Positions 1 to 6,500 of a stretch of DNA of 8,001 nucleotides are shown here, piece after piece; position 1 is the first letter of the stretch; each line of letters starts with the position of its first letter. The DNA lies in NCBI GenBank assembly GCA_913020705.1, contig CAJWBY010000183.1:1-8001 (forward strand). The letters run 5' to 3'. The stretch is from an uncultured Colwellia sp. (GTDB lineage: Bacteria; Pseudomonadota; Gammaproteobacteria; Enterobacterales; Alteromonadaceae). A program made the translations under genes and the position numbers. The notes beneath the pieces were generated by a model. It was not told the origin of the DNA. It made no database searches and saw only the letters and a list, made by a program, of their open reading frames with translations.

Positions 1-65
1 GCTCCCATAGGATATGAACGGCCAGAGGTAACATTATTTACCCTTGTTAATGAGCTTAGCGTCAT
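1..65 (-). CDS. glgX: Glycogen debranching enzyme GlgX, N-terminal fragment (runs off the window)
   Basis: Only the first 21 complete codons are present. The ATG (complement of 63-65) overlaps the TGA of glgB (complement of 62-64) as ATGA, the classic 4-nt overlap of translationally coupled genes, and the frame stays open to the window edge. The peptide contains SGRSYPMGA, which matches the G-x-P-Y-P-L-G-A start of the CBM48 domain in GlgX/isoamylase-type debranching enzymes. Those enzymes hydrolyse alpha-1,6 bonds in the limit dextrin left by phosphorylase. A GAGA stretch about 8 nt before the ATG, inside the last glgB codons, could serve as ribosome binding site. The overlap and the frame are seen directly. 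The assignment rests on a short motif plus the glgP-glgB context; another GH13 enzyme with an N-terminal CBM48 is the main alternative. Confidence 0.75.
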   Translation of the reverse strand, partial: MTLSSLTRVNNVTSGRSYPMG

Positions 66-2350
66 TGTTTATTCTCAAGTGTTTTACTTGAATTTTTGAG
101 CATAAACATGGCTGTAGCTAAGGGTGGCACTGTAATTTCTATATACTGCTGTTGACCTTGCCAAGGTGTTTCGACACTTTGTAACTGTCCATTATTTAAC
201 GTATTACTACCTCCGTAAATTTCAGCGTCAGAGTTTAGTAGCTCTATATATTCACCAGCGGTTGGCACACCTAGCTTAAAGTGTTGATGTGTTTCAGAGG
301 TGAAGTTACATACGATGACCACTACGTCTTTTTGTGCATTATTGCCAAAACGAATAAAACTATAAATTGATTGTTCTCGGTTTTGATGATCTAACCAGCT
401 AAAACCATCAGATTCACAGTCTTTTTCATATAAAGCTGGCGTATTACAGTAGACTTTATTTAAATCTTTGATGAGCTTTTGTACACCGCTGTGCCAATGA
501 ATATCAAGCTGATGCCAATCAAGTTGGTTATCATGATCCCATTCTTTCCCTTGAGCAAACTCACAGCCCATAAAGAGAAGTTTTTTACCAGGGTGTGCCC
601 ACATAAAGCTGTAATAAGCACGTATATTGGCAAACTGCTGCCAAGCATCACCAGGCATTTTTTGTAAAATAGAGCCTTTACCGTGAACAACTTCGTCATG
701 ACTTAATGGGAGAATAAAATTTTCATCGAAAGCATAAACGAGACTAAAACTAAGTTCGTCATGATGATGTGAACGATGAACCGATTCGCGTTGCATATAT
801 TTCAAGCTATCGTTCATCCAGCCCATGTTCCACTTATAACCAAAACCTAAGCCGCCATCATGTGTTGGGCGAGATACACCAGGCCATGAAGTTGATTCTT
901 CAGCAACAGAGAATGCTCCTGGATGTTGTTGGTATAACTCTTCGTTAAAACGTTTCAAAAAAGCGACCGCTTCTAAGTTTTCTCGTCCACCGTGTATATT
1001 TGGGATCCATTCGTTTTCTTTACGGCTGTAATCGAGATAAAGCATTGATGCAACAGCGTCAACACGAATTCCATCAACATGATATTTGTCTAACCAGTGC
1101 AGGGCACTTGCGCGTAAAAAATTGGCGACTTCAACACGACCATAATTATAAATGAGTGTGTTCCAATCTGGATGAAACCCTTGTCTAGGATCTTCATGTT
1201 CAAAAAGGTGCGTTCCATCGAATGTCGCTAAACCGTGTTCGTCACTTGGAAAATGACCCGGTACCCAATCAATAAGTAAACCTAAATTGGCTTGATGACA
1301 TGCATCAACAAAATATTGAAAGTCTGCTTCATTACCGAAACGTGCGGTAGGCGCAAATAATCCTACGGGTTGATATCCCCATGAACCATCGAAAGGAAAT
1401 TCACTTACAGGCATGAGTTGTAAATGCGTGAACCCCATTTCTAATGTATAAGGGATCAACTGATCGGCTATCTCTCGGTAGTTTAAGAATTCATTGTTTT
1501 TACTACGACGCCAAGAGCCTAAATGTACTTCATAGATAGATATTGGGGCGTTTCTACTGTTACGTTTTTCACGTTCGGCTAACCAGTTTTGGTCTTTCCA
1601 CGTAAAGTTGTCTATCGCTCCAATAATTGACGCTGTGTCAGGTCTGTATTGGGATTGGTTGCCATAAGGGTCTGCTTTGAATGGTAACGCGGTACCGTTT
1701 TTATCTTTGGTGGCGAATTTATATTGTTGACCAGCAACTGCATTTGGAATAAAGATATTCCAATAACCACTTGCAGCGTTGTTACATGCGATATTTTGCA
1801 TAGGGTGGCTTCGTTCATCCCAACGATTGAAGTCGCCAATCAAAGAAATGTGGCTGGCATTAGGCGCCCAAACGGCAAATGAAACACCATGAACGTCTTG
1901 ACCATTAAGTGATTTTATTTGTTGATGAGCACCAAGTTTTTCATAAGGCTTTTGATGATTACCTTCGTTAAGCAAGTAAATATCAAGCTCGCTTAATGTC
2001 GCTGAGAAAAAATATGGGTCGTCAATTAATAAAGTTTTTTCTGTGGTGATAACTCTAAGTCGATAATCGAAGGAGTTTTTACGACGTAACTTTAGAGAGT
2101 AAAGTCCACTTTCATGAACCTTCAGTAATTTACCTAAAGATTTAGCGCTTTCTTTGTTACCGAATTTAGATGCTATTTTACTCGGTAACAAGGCAAGAAT
2201 TTCAACAGACTCAATATTATTAATATGAGGAAAATAACAAGTTATCCGTAAACGTCCATTAGTTTGGTCAGCATTTAACCCTAAAATCTGGTTAGGTGCA
2301 GTGTGGTAAGCATTGACCAAAGTGTGGATGTCGTTCACAGATAAACTCAT
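62..2350 (-). CDS. glgB: 1,4-alpha-glucan branching enzyme GlgB
   Basis: GlgB cuts an alpha-1,4 glucan chain and re-attaches it by an alpha-1,6 bond, creating the branches of glycogen in the cytoplasm. The 762-residue product is slightly longer than the E. coli enzyme (about 728). An N-terminal beta module (about 1-130) precedes a CBM48 domain (VSFAVWAPNASHISLIGDFN, about 155-175) and the GH13 barrel, which starts near ISIYEVHLGSWRR (about 270-285). The catalytic triad is intact: nucleophile D431 in RVDAV, acid/base E484 in VAEES, and D552 in LSHDEVVHGKGS. Their spacing (53 and 68 residues) equals that of D405/E458/D526 in E. coli. The C-terminal beta domain ends at 762. The start is secure: an in-frame TGA lies just upstream and GAGGA sits 6 nt before the ATG. 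It lies 45 bp after glgP with no terminator between, so the two are probably co-transcribed. Confidence 0.97.
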   Translation of the reverse strand: MSLSVNDIHTLVNAYHTAPNQILGLNADQTNGRLRITCYFPHINNIESVEILALLPSKIASKFGNKESAKSLGKLLKVHESGLYSLKLRRKNSFDYRLRVITTEKTLLIDDPYFFSATLSELDIYLLNEGNHQKPYEKLGAHQQIKSLNGQDVHGVSFAVWAPNASHISLIGDFNRWDERSHPMQNIACNNAASGYWNIFIPNAVAGQQYKFATKDKNGTALPFKADPYGNQSQYRPDTASIIGAIDNFTWKDQNWLAEREKRNSRNAPISIYEVHLGSWRRSKNNEFLNYREIADQLIPYTLEMGFTHLQLMPVSEFPFDGSWGYQPVGLFAPTARFGNEADFQYFVDACHQANLGLLIDWVPGHFPSDEHGLATFDGTHLFEHEDPRQGFHPDWNTLIYNYGRVEVANFLRASALHWLDKYHVDGIRVDAVASMLYLDYSRKENEWIPNIHGGRENLEAVAFLKRFNEELYQQHPGAFSVAEESTSWPGVSRPTHDGGLGFGYKWNMGWMNDSLKYMQRESVHRSHHHDELSFSLVYAFDENFILPLSHDEVVHGKGSILQKMPGDAWQQFANIRAYYSFMWAHPGKKLLFMGCEFAQGKEWDHDNQLDWHQLDIHWHSGVQKLIKDLNKVYCNTPALYEKDCESDGFSWLDHQNREQSIYSFIRFGNNAQKDVVVIVCNFTSETHQHFKLGVPTAGEYIELLNSDAEIYGGSNTLNNGQLQSVETPWQGQQQYIEITVPPLATAMFMLKNSSKTLENKQ

Positions 2351-2356
2351 ATATTT

Positions 2357-2361
2357 TCCTC
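2357..2361 (-). promoter_or_regulatory. Shine-Dalgarno site of glgB
   Basis: GAGGA on the minus strand, 6 nt upstream of the glgB ATG. It is the best ribosome binding site in the window. The starts of glgP, the LacI-type regulator and the transporter have only weak purine stretches. Confidence 0.75.
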
Positions 2362-2395
2362 AGTACTCTTCTTAATTAACGCTTAAAATTAGTAA

Positions 2396-4900
2396 TTAAA
2401 CACTTGGCGTTAAAAACCAAATGTTTTTTACATAGTCTTCAATAGAACGGTCAGAGTTGAACTTACCCATCAAGGCTGTATTAAGAATGGCCATTTTTGC
2501 CCAACGTTTACTATCTTGGTAAGCAATACCTAATGCATGATGAGCTTCGCTGTAGCTTTGAAAGTCAGCTAGTACTTTGTAAGGATCGCCACCTTCTAAG
2601 AAACTCTGCTTAATAGAAGATAATTCACCTGCATTGCCGGGCGTAAAGTAGTCAGTATCTAACCAATCTAAACAGGCTTTAATTTCGTGGTTATTTTCGT
2701 AATACTTGTATGGGTTATAACCTTCATTATCTAAGGTTTTAACTTCATCAACCGTTAGGCCAAATATGAATATATTGTCGTTACCTACTTCTTCAGCAAT
2801 TTCAATGTTTGCGCCATCTAATGTGCCAATAGTGACAGCACCGTTGAGTGCAAGTTTCATATTACCCGTACCTGAAGCTTCCTTACCTGCAGTAGATATT
2901 TGTTCTGAAACATCAGCAGCAGGAATTATTTTTTCAGCTAGACTCACACGATAATTTGGTAAGAACACAACTTTTAGTTTGTCTTGTATGCGTGTGTCGT
3001 TATTAATTTTCTCAGCAATTTTATTGGTGGCGTAAATAATATCTTTTGCTAATTTGTAACCTGGCGCTGCTTTAGCGCCAAAAATAAAGACTCGAGGTTG
3101 CATATCTAATTCAGGATCTGCGAGTAAACGACGGTAGAGCGCTAATATGTGCAATAAATTCAGGTGCTGACGTTTGTATTCATGAAGACGTTTTATTTGC
3201 ACATCAAAAATCGCGTCAGGGCTTACTGTGATTCCTGTTAACGTCTTTATTTCAGCAGTAAGCGCAATTTTATTTTTGAGCTTAATTGACATGAATTTCT
3301 TTTGAAAACTGGCATTGTCAGCTAATGCTGATAAAGACGTTAAGCTGTTTAAATTTTTAGCCCAATCGTCGTCAATGTGTTTTGTAAGTAGTTCAGAAAG
3401 TAATGGATTACATGACTTCAACCAACGTCTAGGCGTAATACCATTGGTTACGTTCGTTAATTTTTCTGGCCAAAGTTGATTAAACTCTGGAAACAAATCT
3501 TGTTTTACTAAATCAGAATGAATTTGAGCAACACCGTTAACTTTATGTGCAGTAATTACACATAAATGTGCCATACGAACCTTACGTTGCTCACCTTCTT
3601 CGATAATAGAAAGACGAGTTCGCATTTGTTCGTTGTTTGGCCACAGAGCATTTACTTCATCATTAAGAAATGCTTCATTGATTCGATATAAAATCGTTAA
3701 ATGACGAGGAAGAACACGTTCAAATAATGAAACTGACCATTTTTCTAAAGCTTCAGGTAATAGGGTATGGTTGGTATATGAAAATACTTTACGCGCCAAT
3801 TCCCATGCTTTTTTCCATGAAAAATCATATTCATCAAGTAACACACGCATTAATTCTAAAATCGCAATCGTTGGATGTGTGTCATTTAGCTGAATGGCAA
3901 CTTTATCGGCGAATTTAGCACTATTTTGCGTGCTAAGTTTACCATACTGCAATTCAAAACGACTGATGATATCTTTAACCGAACAGGCACAGAAAAAGTA
4001 TTGTTGAATAAAACGTAATTCTTTACCTTCGTCATGGTCGTCATTGGGGTAAAGCACTTTAGAAACGGTTTCTGCATTTACTTGGTCTGTATGGGCGTGT
4101 AAATAGCCACCTTCATTGAGCTTATCCCAGTCAAAAGCTGAATCAGCACGACATTCCCATAAACGCAAAGCATTCACCGTAGCAGAGTTATATCCCACAA
4201 TTGGAATATCCCAAGGTACACCTTTGAGCATTTTACTTGCACGCCATACAGACGTTAAACTTCCATCTGGTTGTGCTTGTTGCTCAACATAACCATAAAC
4301 AGGAATAAGTTGCGTAGATTCAGGACGACAAATTTCCCATGGGCTGCCAAATTCGCGCCACATGTCAGGTTGTTCAATTTGATGCCCATCTTTAAAGTTT
4401 TGCTTGAATAAACCATGTTGGTAATGAATACCGTAACCCATAGCGTTGTAGTCAAGGGTTGCTAATGAATCAAGGAAACATGCAGCTAAACGGCCTAATC
4501 CACCATTACCTAGCGCTAAATCAGCACCTTCTTCACATAAGTCAGCTAAATCAAAACCTAATGACTTAAGCGCTTTTTCTGTGTTTTTATATAAATCTAA
4601 ATTATGTAAATTATTTGAAAGTAAACGTCCCATCAAATATTCAAGAGATAGGTAGTTGATACTTTTACTTTTAGACTTTGCTTGATTAACTTTCGTTGCT
4701 TGAAGCTTCTCTACAATAATTTCGTTGAGGGCAAGCGATGTTGCCTGCCAATAAGCTTGCTTGTTTTGTTGCGTATTTTCGTTAGTCGTTTGAGAAATAA
4801 GGCGATCACCTAACGTGTTTTTTAAGTGATGTTGAATGCGTTGCTTTAAATCTGCTGTAGTAATATCTGCAGCATTATTTTTTTTAGTTTTAGTTATCAT
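2396..4900 (-). CDS. glgP: Glycogen phosphorylase GlgP (PLP-dependent)
   Basis: GlgP phosphorolyses alpha-1,4 ends of glycogen to glucose-1-phosphate in the cytoplasm (GT35 family). The 834-residue length fits the bacterial family (E. coli GlgP about 815). Family blocks appear in order: EYLMGRLLSNNL, GNGGLGRLAACFLDSLATL, GYNSATVNALRLW, NDTHPTIAI (from N339), TNHTLLPEALEKW, VTNGITPRRWL (around 484-494), FDVQIKRLHEYKRQ and EASGTGNMKLALNGA. The PLP-binding lysine is K682 in the last of these. No inactivating change is visible. The ATG is fixed by an in-frame TAA 9 nt upstream; its Shine-Dalgarno is weak. Maltodextrin phosphorylase (MalP) is the closest alternative, but the position directly before glgB and a debranching gene favours GlgP. 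It appears to be the first gene of the operon, downstream of the control region at 4901-5336. Confidence 0.96.
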   Translation of the reverse strand: MITKTKKNNAADITTADLKQRIQHHLKNTLGDRLISQTTNENTQQNKQAYWQATSLALNEIIVEKLQATKVNQAKSKSKSINYLSLEYLMGRLLSNNLHNLDLYKNTEKALKSLGFDLADLCEEGADLALGNGGLGRLAACFLDSLATLDYNAMGYGIHYQHGLFKQNFKDGHQIEQPDMWREFGSPWEICRPESTQLIPVYGYVEQQAQPDGSLTSVWRASKMLKGVPWDIPIVGYNSATVNALRLWECRADSAFDWDKLNEGGYLHAHTDQVNAETVSKVLYPNDDHDEGKELRFIQQYFFCACSVKDIISRFELQYGKLSTQNSAKFADKVAIQLNDTHPTIAILELMRVLLDEYDFSWKKAWELARKVFSYTNHTLLPEALEKWSVSLFERVLPRHLTILYRINEAFLNDEVNALWPNNEQMRTRLSIIEEGEQRKVRMAHLCVITAHKVNGVAQIHSDLVKQDLFPEFNQLWPEKLTNVTNGITPRRWLKSCNPLLSELLTKHIDDDWAKNLNSLTSLSALADNASFQKKFMSIKLKNKIALTAEIKTLTGITVSPDAIFDVQIKRLHEYKRQHLNLLHILALYRRLLADPELDMQPRVFIFGAKAAPGYKLAKDIIYATNKIAEKINNDTRIQDKLKVVFLPNYRVSLAEKIIPAADVSEQISTAGKEASGTGNMKLALNGAVTIGTLDGANIEIAEEVGNDNIFIFGLTVDEVKTLDNEGYNPYKYYENNHEIKACLDWLDTDYFTPGNAGELSSIKQSFLEGGDPYKVLADFQSYSEAHHALGIAYQDSKRWAKMAILNTALMGKFNSDRSIEDYVKNIWFLTPSV

Positions 4901-4914
4901 AATAAATTTTTATC

Positions 4915-4953
4915 ATCAAAAAATCGTTTTTATTGCTACTTACGTTTTTTGAT
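4915..4953 (-). repeat. AT-rich inverted repeat in the glgP leader
   Basis: ATCAAAAAA at 4915-4923 pairs with TTTTTTGAT at 4945-4953, with a 21-nt loop. In the glgP transcript this would fold just upstream of the start codon (end of the arm about 14 nt before ATG). The stem is almost all A-U, so it is weak. It could modulate ribosome access or be chance in AT-rich DNA. Confidence 0.3.
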
Positions 4954-5064
4954 CTATTTCCTGTCTATTTAAAATCTGTGGTGTTTATGAGGACTTATTC
5001 ATCCTTATTTTTTATTTTCATGAGTTGAACTAATTCTCTCCACAATAAATAACGTGATGATTAA

Positions 5065-5092
5065 ATTATGCCGATGTTAGAAATTAGGGCAA
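5065..5092 (-). promoter_or_regulatory. Candidate sigma-70 promoter of the glgP-glgB-glgX operon
   Basis: On the minus strand TTGCCC (complement of 5087-5092, 4 of 6 matches to TTGACA) is followed after 16 bp by CATAAT (complement of 5065-5070, 5 of 6 to TATAAT). Transcription would start near 5058, giving a leader of roughly 157 nt. The -35 box lies only 5 bp from the nearer operator, so a protein bound there would touch or overlap polymerase. This is a by-eye consensus match, not an experimentally supported start site. Confidence 0.4.
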
Positions 5093-5097
5093 TAAAC

Positions 5098-5111
5098 TAC
5101 ATACGTATGCA
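5098..5111. promoter_or_regulatory. Putative LacI-family operator O1 (glgP-proximal)
   Basis: TACATACGTATGCA is a 14-bp palindrome with one mismatched pair and a perfect 10-bp core (CATACGTATG, 5100-5109). It sits immediately upstream of the candidate glgP -35 box. Confidence 0.55.
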
Positions 5112-5136
5112 TGCCGGATTTACTCCATATTTCGCA

Positions 5137-5150
5137 TGCATACGTATGTA
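5137..5150. promoter_or_regulatory. Putative LacI-family operator O2 (regulator-proximal)
   Basis: TGCATACGTATGTA is the mirror copy of O1, with the core at 5139-5148. The core centres of O1 and O2 are 39 bp apart, about 3.7 helical turns at 10.5 bp per turn, so the two sites do not lie exactly on the same helix face. Confidence 0.55.
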
Positions 5151-5183
5151 ATTTGAGATTTATTTATTCTGGTCGGTGAGTTA

Positions 5184-5193
5184 AAGCATGCTT
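5184..5193. promoter_or_regulatory. AAGCATGCTT palindrome, possible further protein-binding site
   Basis: A perfect 10-bp palindrome between O2 and the regulator gene. Its GCATGC centre also occurs once in each arm of the large inverted repeat (5109-5114 and 5134-5139). The function is unknown and chance is possible. Confidence 0.3.
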
Positions 5194-5336
5194 AAGAAAT
5201 GAAATGTCTAAAATACTGCTCAATGGCTAATTTTAGTTTTTGATATTTATTTAATTTACGATTAATAAGGTATACAAGGCTAGGGTGCTAAGTTAGTATT
5301 TAGACACTATATATCTTATAAGTTGTTGGTTATTTA

Positions 5337-6362
5337 ATGGGAAAAGCAAAGAATACCTCTTTTGATATTGCCTATCGTGCAGGAGTTTCCCAGTCAACTG
5401 TATCTAGAGCATTGCGAAATAGCCCCTTAGTTAATGAAGAAACGCGACTACGAGTTCAAGCTATTGCTAAAGAACTTAATTATAAAGTAGATAAAAATGC
5501 GAGTAGTTTACGAACTCAGCGAAGCGGTACTATTGCTTTACTTTTATTTGAAGATCCGACAAACGATGACTCTTTAATAAATCCATTTTTTATGTCAATG
5601 CTAGGAAGTATCACACGAGCTTGTGGTAATAAAGGCTATGATTTACTGGTATCTTTTCAACAAATGAGCCACGACTGGCATGCTGATTTCGAAGATACAC
5701 GCAAAGCCGATGGCATTATATTGTTGGGTTACGGAGACTACACTGACTACGAAGAAAAGCTCATTCAGTTAATAGAACAAGAAACGCATTTTGTTCGTTG
5801 GGGAGCTGAAGTAAGAGAACTCCCTGTTGTTTCTGTAGGGTGTGATAATTTTCAAGGAGGTTATCAACTTACTGAGCATGTAATTAAAAACAACCGAAAA
5901 AACTTTGCTTTTTTAGGTGGCGTAACGAGTGGCTCACCTGAATTCTTAGATCGTTATTCAGGCCATTGCAAAGCGCAATCAGATAATAATCTTATTATTA
6001 ATGAAAACCTTCAGTTTGATGCTATTTCTACAGAAGAATCTGGTCATGACGCAGCATTACAACTCATTAAAAATGGTGAGAAATTTGATGCTATTATGGC
6101 TGCGAGTGATTTAATTGCTGTTGGTGCCATGAGAGCTTTACAAGAAAATGGTATTAACGTTCCAGAGCAGGTGGCCGTTTTTGGTTTTGATGATATTCCT
6201 GTTGCTAGCTTTACATTTCCAGCATTAACAACTGCTAGACAAGATACGATGTTAGCAGGGGAGTTATTAGTAGAAAAACTCTTAGCGTTAGTTAATGGGG
6301 AAGAAGCTAAAACGGAATTGATGCCAACTAAATTAGTTGTTCGTCAGTCTTGCGGAAGTTAA
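5337..6362 (+). CDS. LacI/GalR-family transcriptional regulator, probably sugar-responsive
   Basis: A 341-residue cytoplasmic DNA-binding protein of typical family length. The helix-turn-helix lies at about 8-27 (FDIAYRAGVSQSTVSRAL), followed by a helix-3 and hinge region with ASSLRTQRSG at 55-64, where L58 corresponds to the minor-groove leucine of LacI. The periplasmic-binding-protein-like effector domain runs from about 65 to 336 and shows VGCDNFQGGY (D170) and FGFDD (282-286). The ATG is the only usable start: an in-frame TAA lies 18 nt upstream and the HTH begins eight residues in. The Shine-Dalgarno is weak. It is divergent from glgP and convergent with a sugar transporter, so it probably controls one or both through the paired palindromes at 5098-5150. 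A maltose or maltodextrin regulator (MalR-like) is my best guess, but the effector cannot be read from the sequence. Confidence 0.93.
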   Translation: MGKAKNTSFDIAYRAGVSQSTVSRALRNSPLVNEETRLRVQAIAKELNYKVDKNASSLRTQRSGTIALLLFEDPTNDDSLINPFFMSMLGSITRACGNKGYDLLVSFQQMSHDWHADFEDTRKADGIILLGYGDYTDYEEKLIQLIEQETHFVRWGAEVRELPVVSVGCDNFQGGYQLTEHVIKNNRKNFAFLGGVTSGSPEFLDRYSGHCKAQSDNNLIINENLQFDAISTEESGHDAALQLIKNGEKFDAIMAASDLIAVGAMRALQENGINVPEQVAVFGFDDIPVASFTFPALTTARQDTMLAGELLVEKLLALVNGEEAKTELMPTKLVVRQSCGS

Positions 6363-6386
6363 TTCGAATATTCTAGTGACTCATAT

Positions 6387-6435
6387 TGTAGGTTAGTTAT
6401 TCCCTATCATACTTTAGGGTCTTACCTAACCTACA
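6387..6435. repeat. Long imperfect hairpin between the convergent genes
   Basis: TGTAGGTTAG at 6387-6396 pairs with CTAACCTACA at 6426-6435, and an inner CCCTA (6402-6406) pairs with TAGGG (6415-6419) around an 8-nt loop; the parts between are mismatched or bulged. It begins 24 nt after the regulator stop codon. There is no U-run on either side, so it is not a standard intrinsic terminator. It could protect the 3' end of the mRNA or be a dispersed REP-like element. Confidence 0.6.
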
Positions 6436-6469
6436 TGACTAATATCAAAATACATCAATAAATATCAGC

Positions 6470-6500
6470 AAAAAAGCGAGTAGATACTACTCGCTTTTTT
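6470..6500. terminator. Bidirectional intrinsic terminator overlapping the transporter stop codon
   Basis: A perfect 14-bp inverted repeat (6470-6483 with 6487-6500) around a 3-nt loop. The core GCGAGTAG/CTACTCGC is flanked by six A on the left and six T on the right, so each strand gives a hairpin followed by a U-run. It would end transcripts of both the regulator (plus) and the transporter (minus). The right arm is coding: the transporter's last codons and its TAG (complement of 6487-6489) form one half of the stem. Confidence 0.88.

Larger units (their letters stand above)
5098..5150. repeat. 17-bp perfect inverted repeat carrying two operator-like palindromes
   Basis: TACATACGTATGCATGC at 5098-5114 is repeated exactly in inverted orientation at 5134-5150, with a 19-bp spacer; three more A/T pairs match beyond one outer mismatch. 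Each arm is itself nearly palindromic around CATACGTATG. Such CG-centred short palindromes are typical LacI/GalR-family operators, and the regulator gene starts 186 bp away. Paired sites could be bridged by a dimer of dimers or bound cooperatively. The repeat is seen directly; the identity of the bound protein is inferred. It lies outside both presumed transcripts, so a DNA-level role is more likely than an RNA hairpin. Confidence 0.75.
4901..5336. other. Divergent intergenic control region between glgP and the LacI-type gene
   Basis: This 436-bp AT-rich stretch separates divergently transcribed genes, and I find no convincing ORF in it. From left to right it holds a weak AT-only inverted repeat just before glgP, a candidate glgP promoter, a pair of palindromic operators arranged as a 17-bp inverted repeat, and a separate AAGCATGCTT palindrome. 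Upstream of the regulator gene (about 5197-5336) there are AT-rich -10-like strings (TATACA at 5271, TATATA at 5308, TATAAG at 5317), but none has a good -35 at 16-18 bp, so I cannot place that promoter. Confidence 0.8.

Noticed and set aside
460..699. Overlapping open frames on both strands inside glgB
   Set aside because: The glgB frame carries intact catalytic motifs here; the other frames have no recognisable domain or ribosome binding site and are shadows.
2351..2395. Possible promoter or terminator between glgP and glgB
   Set aside because: The gap is only 45 bp, has no GC-rich stem with a U-run and no convincing -35/-10 pair; TTAATTAA-type palindromes there are expected in AT-rich DNA.
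5098..5150. Inverted repeat as the end of a mobile element or an RNA terminator
   Set aside because: There is no transposase or target duplication nearby, no U-run follows the stem, and the site lies outside the presumed transcripts; an operator pair explains it better.
5240..5268. TTGATA-17-TAATAA as a promoter of the LacI-type gene
   Set aside because: The -35 is fair, but the -10 matches only 3 of 6 consensus positions, and other AT-rich strings nearby score similarly.
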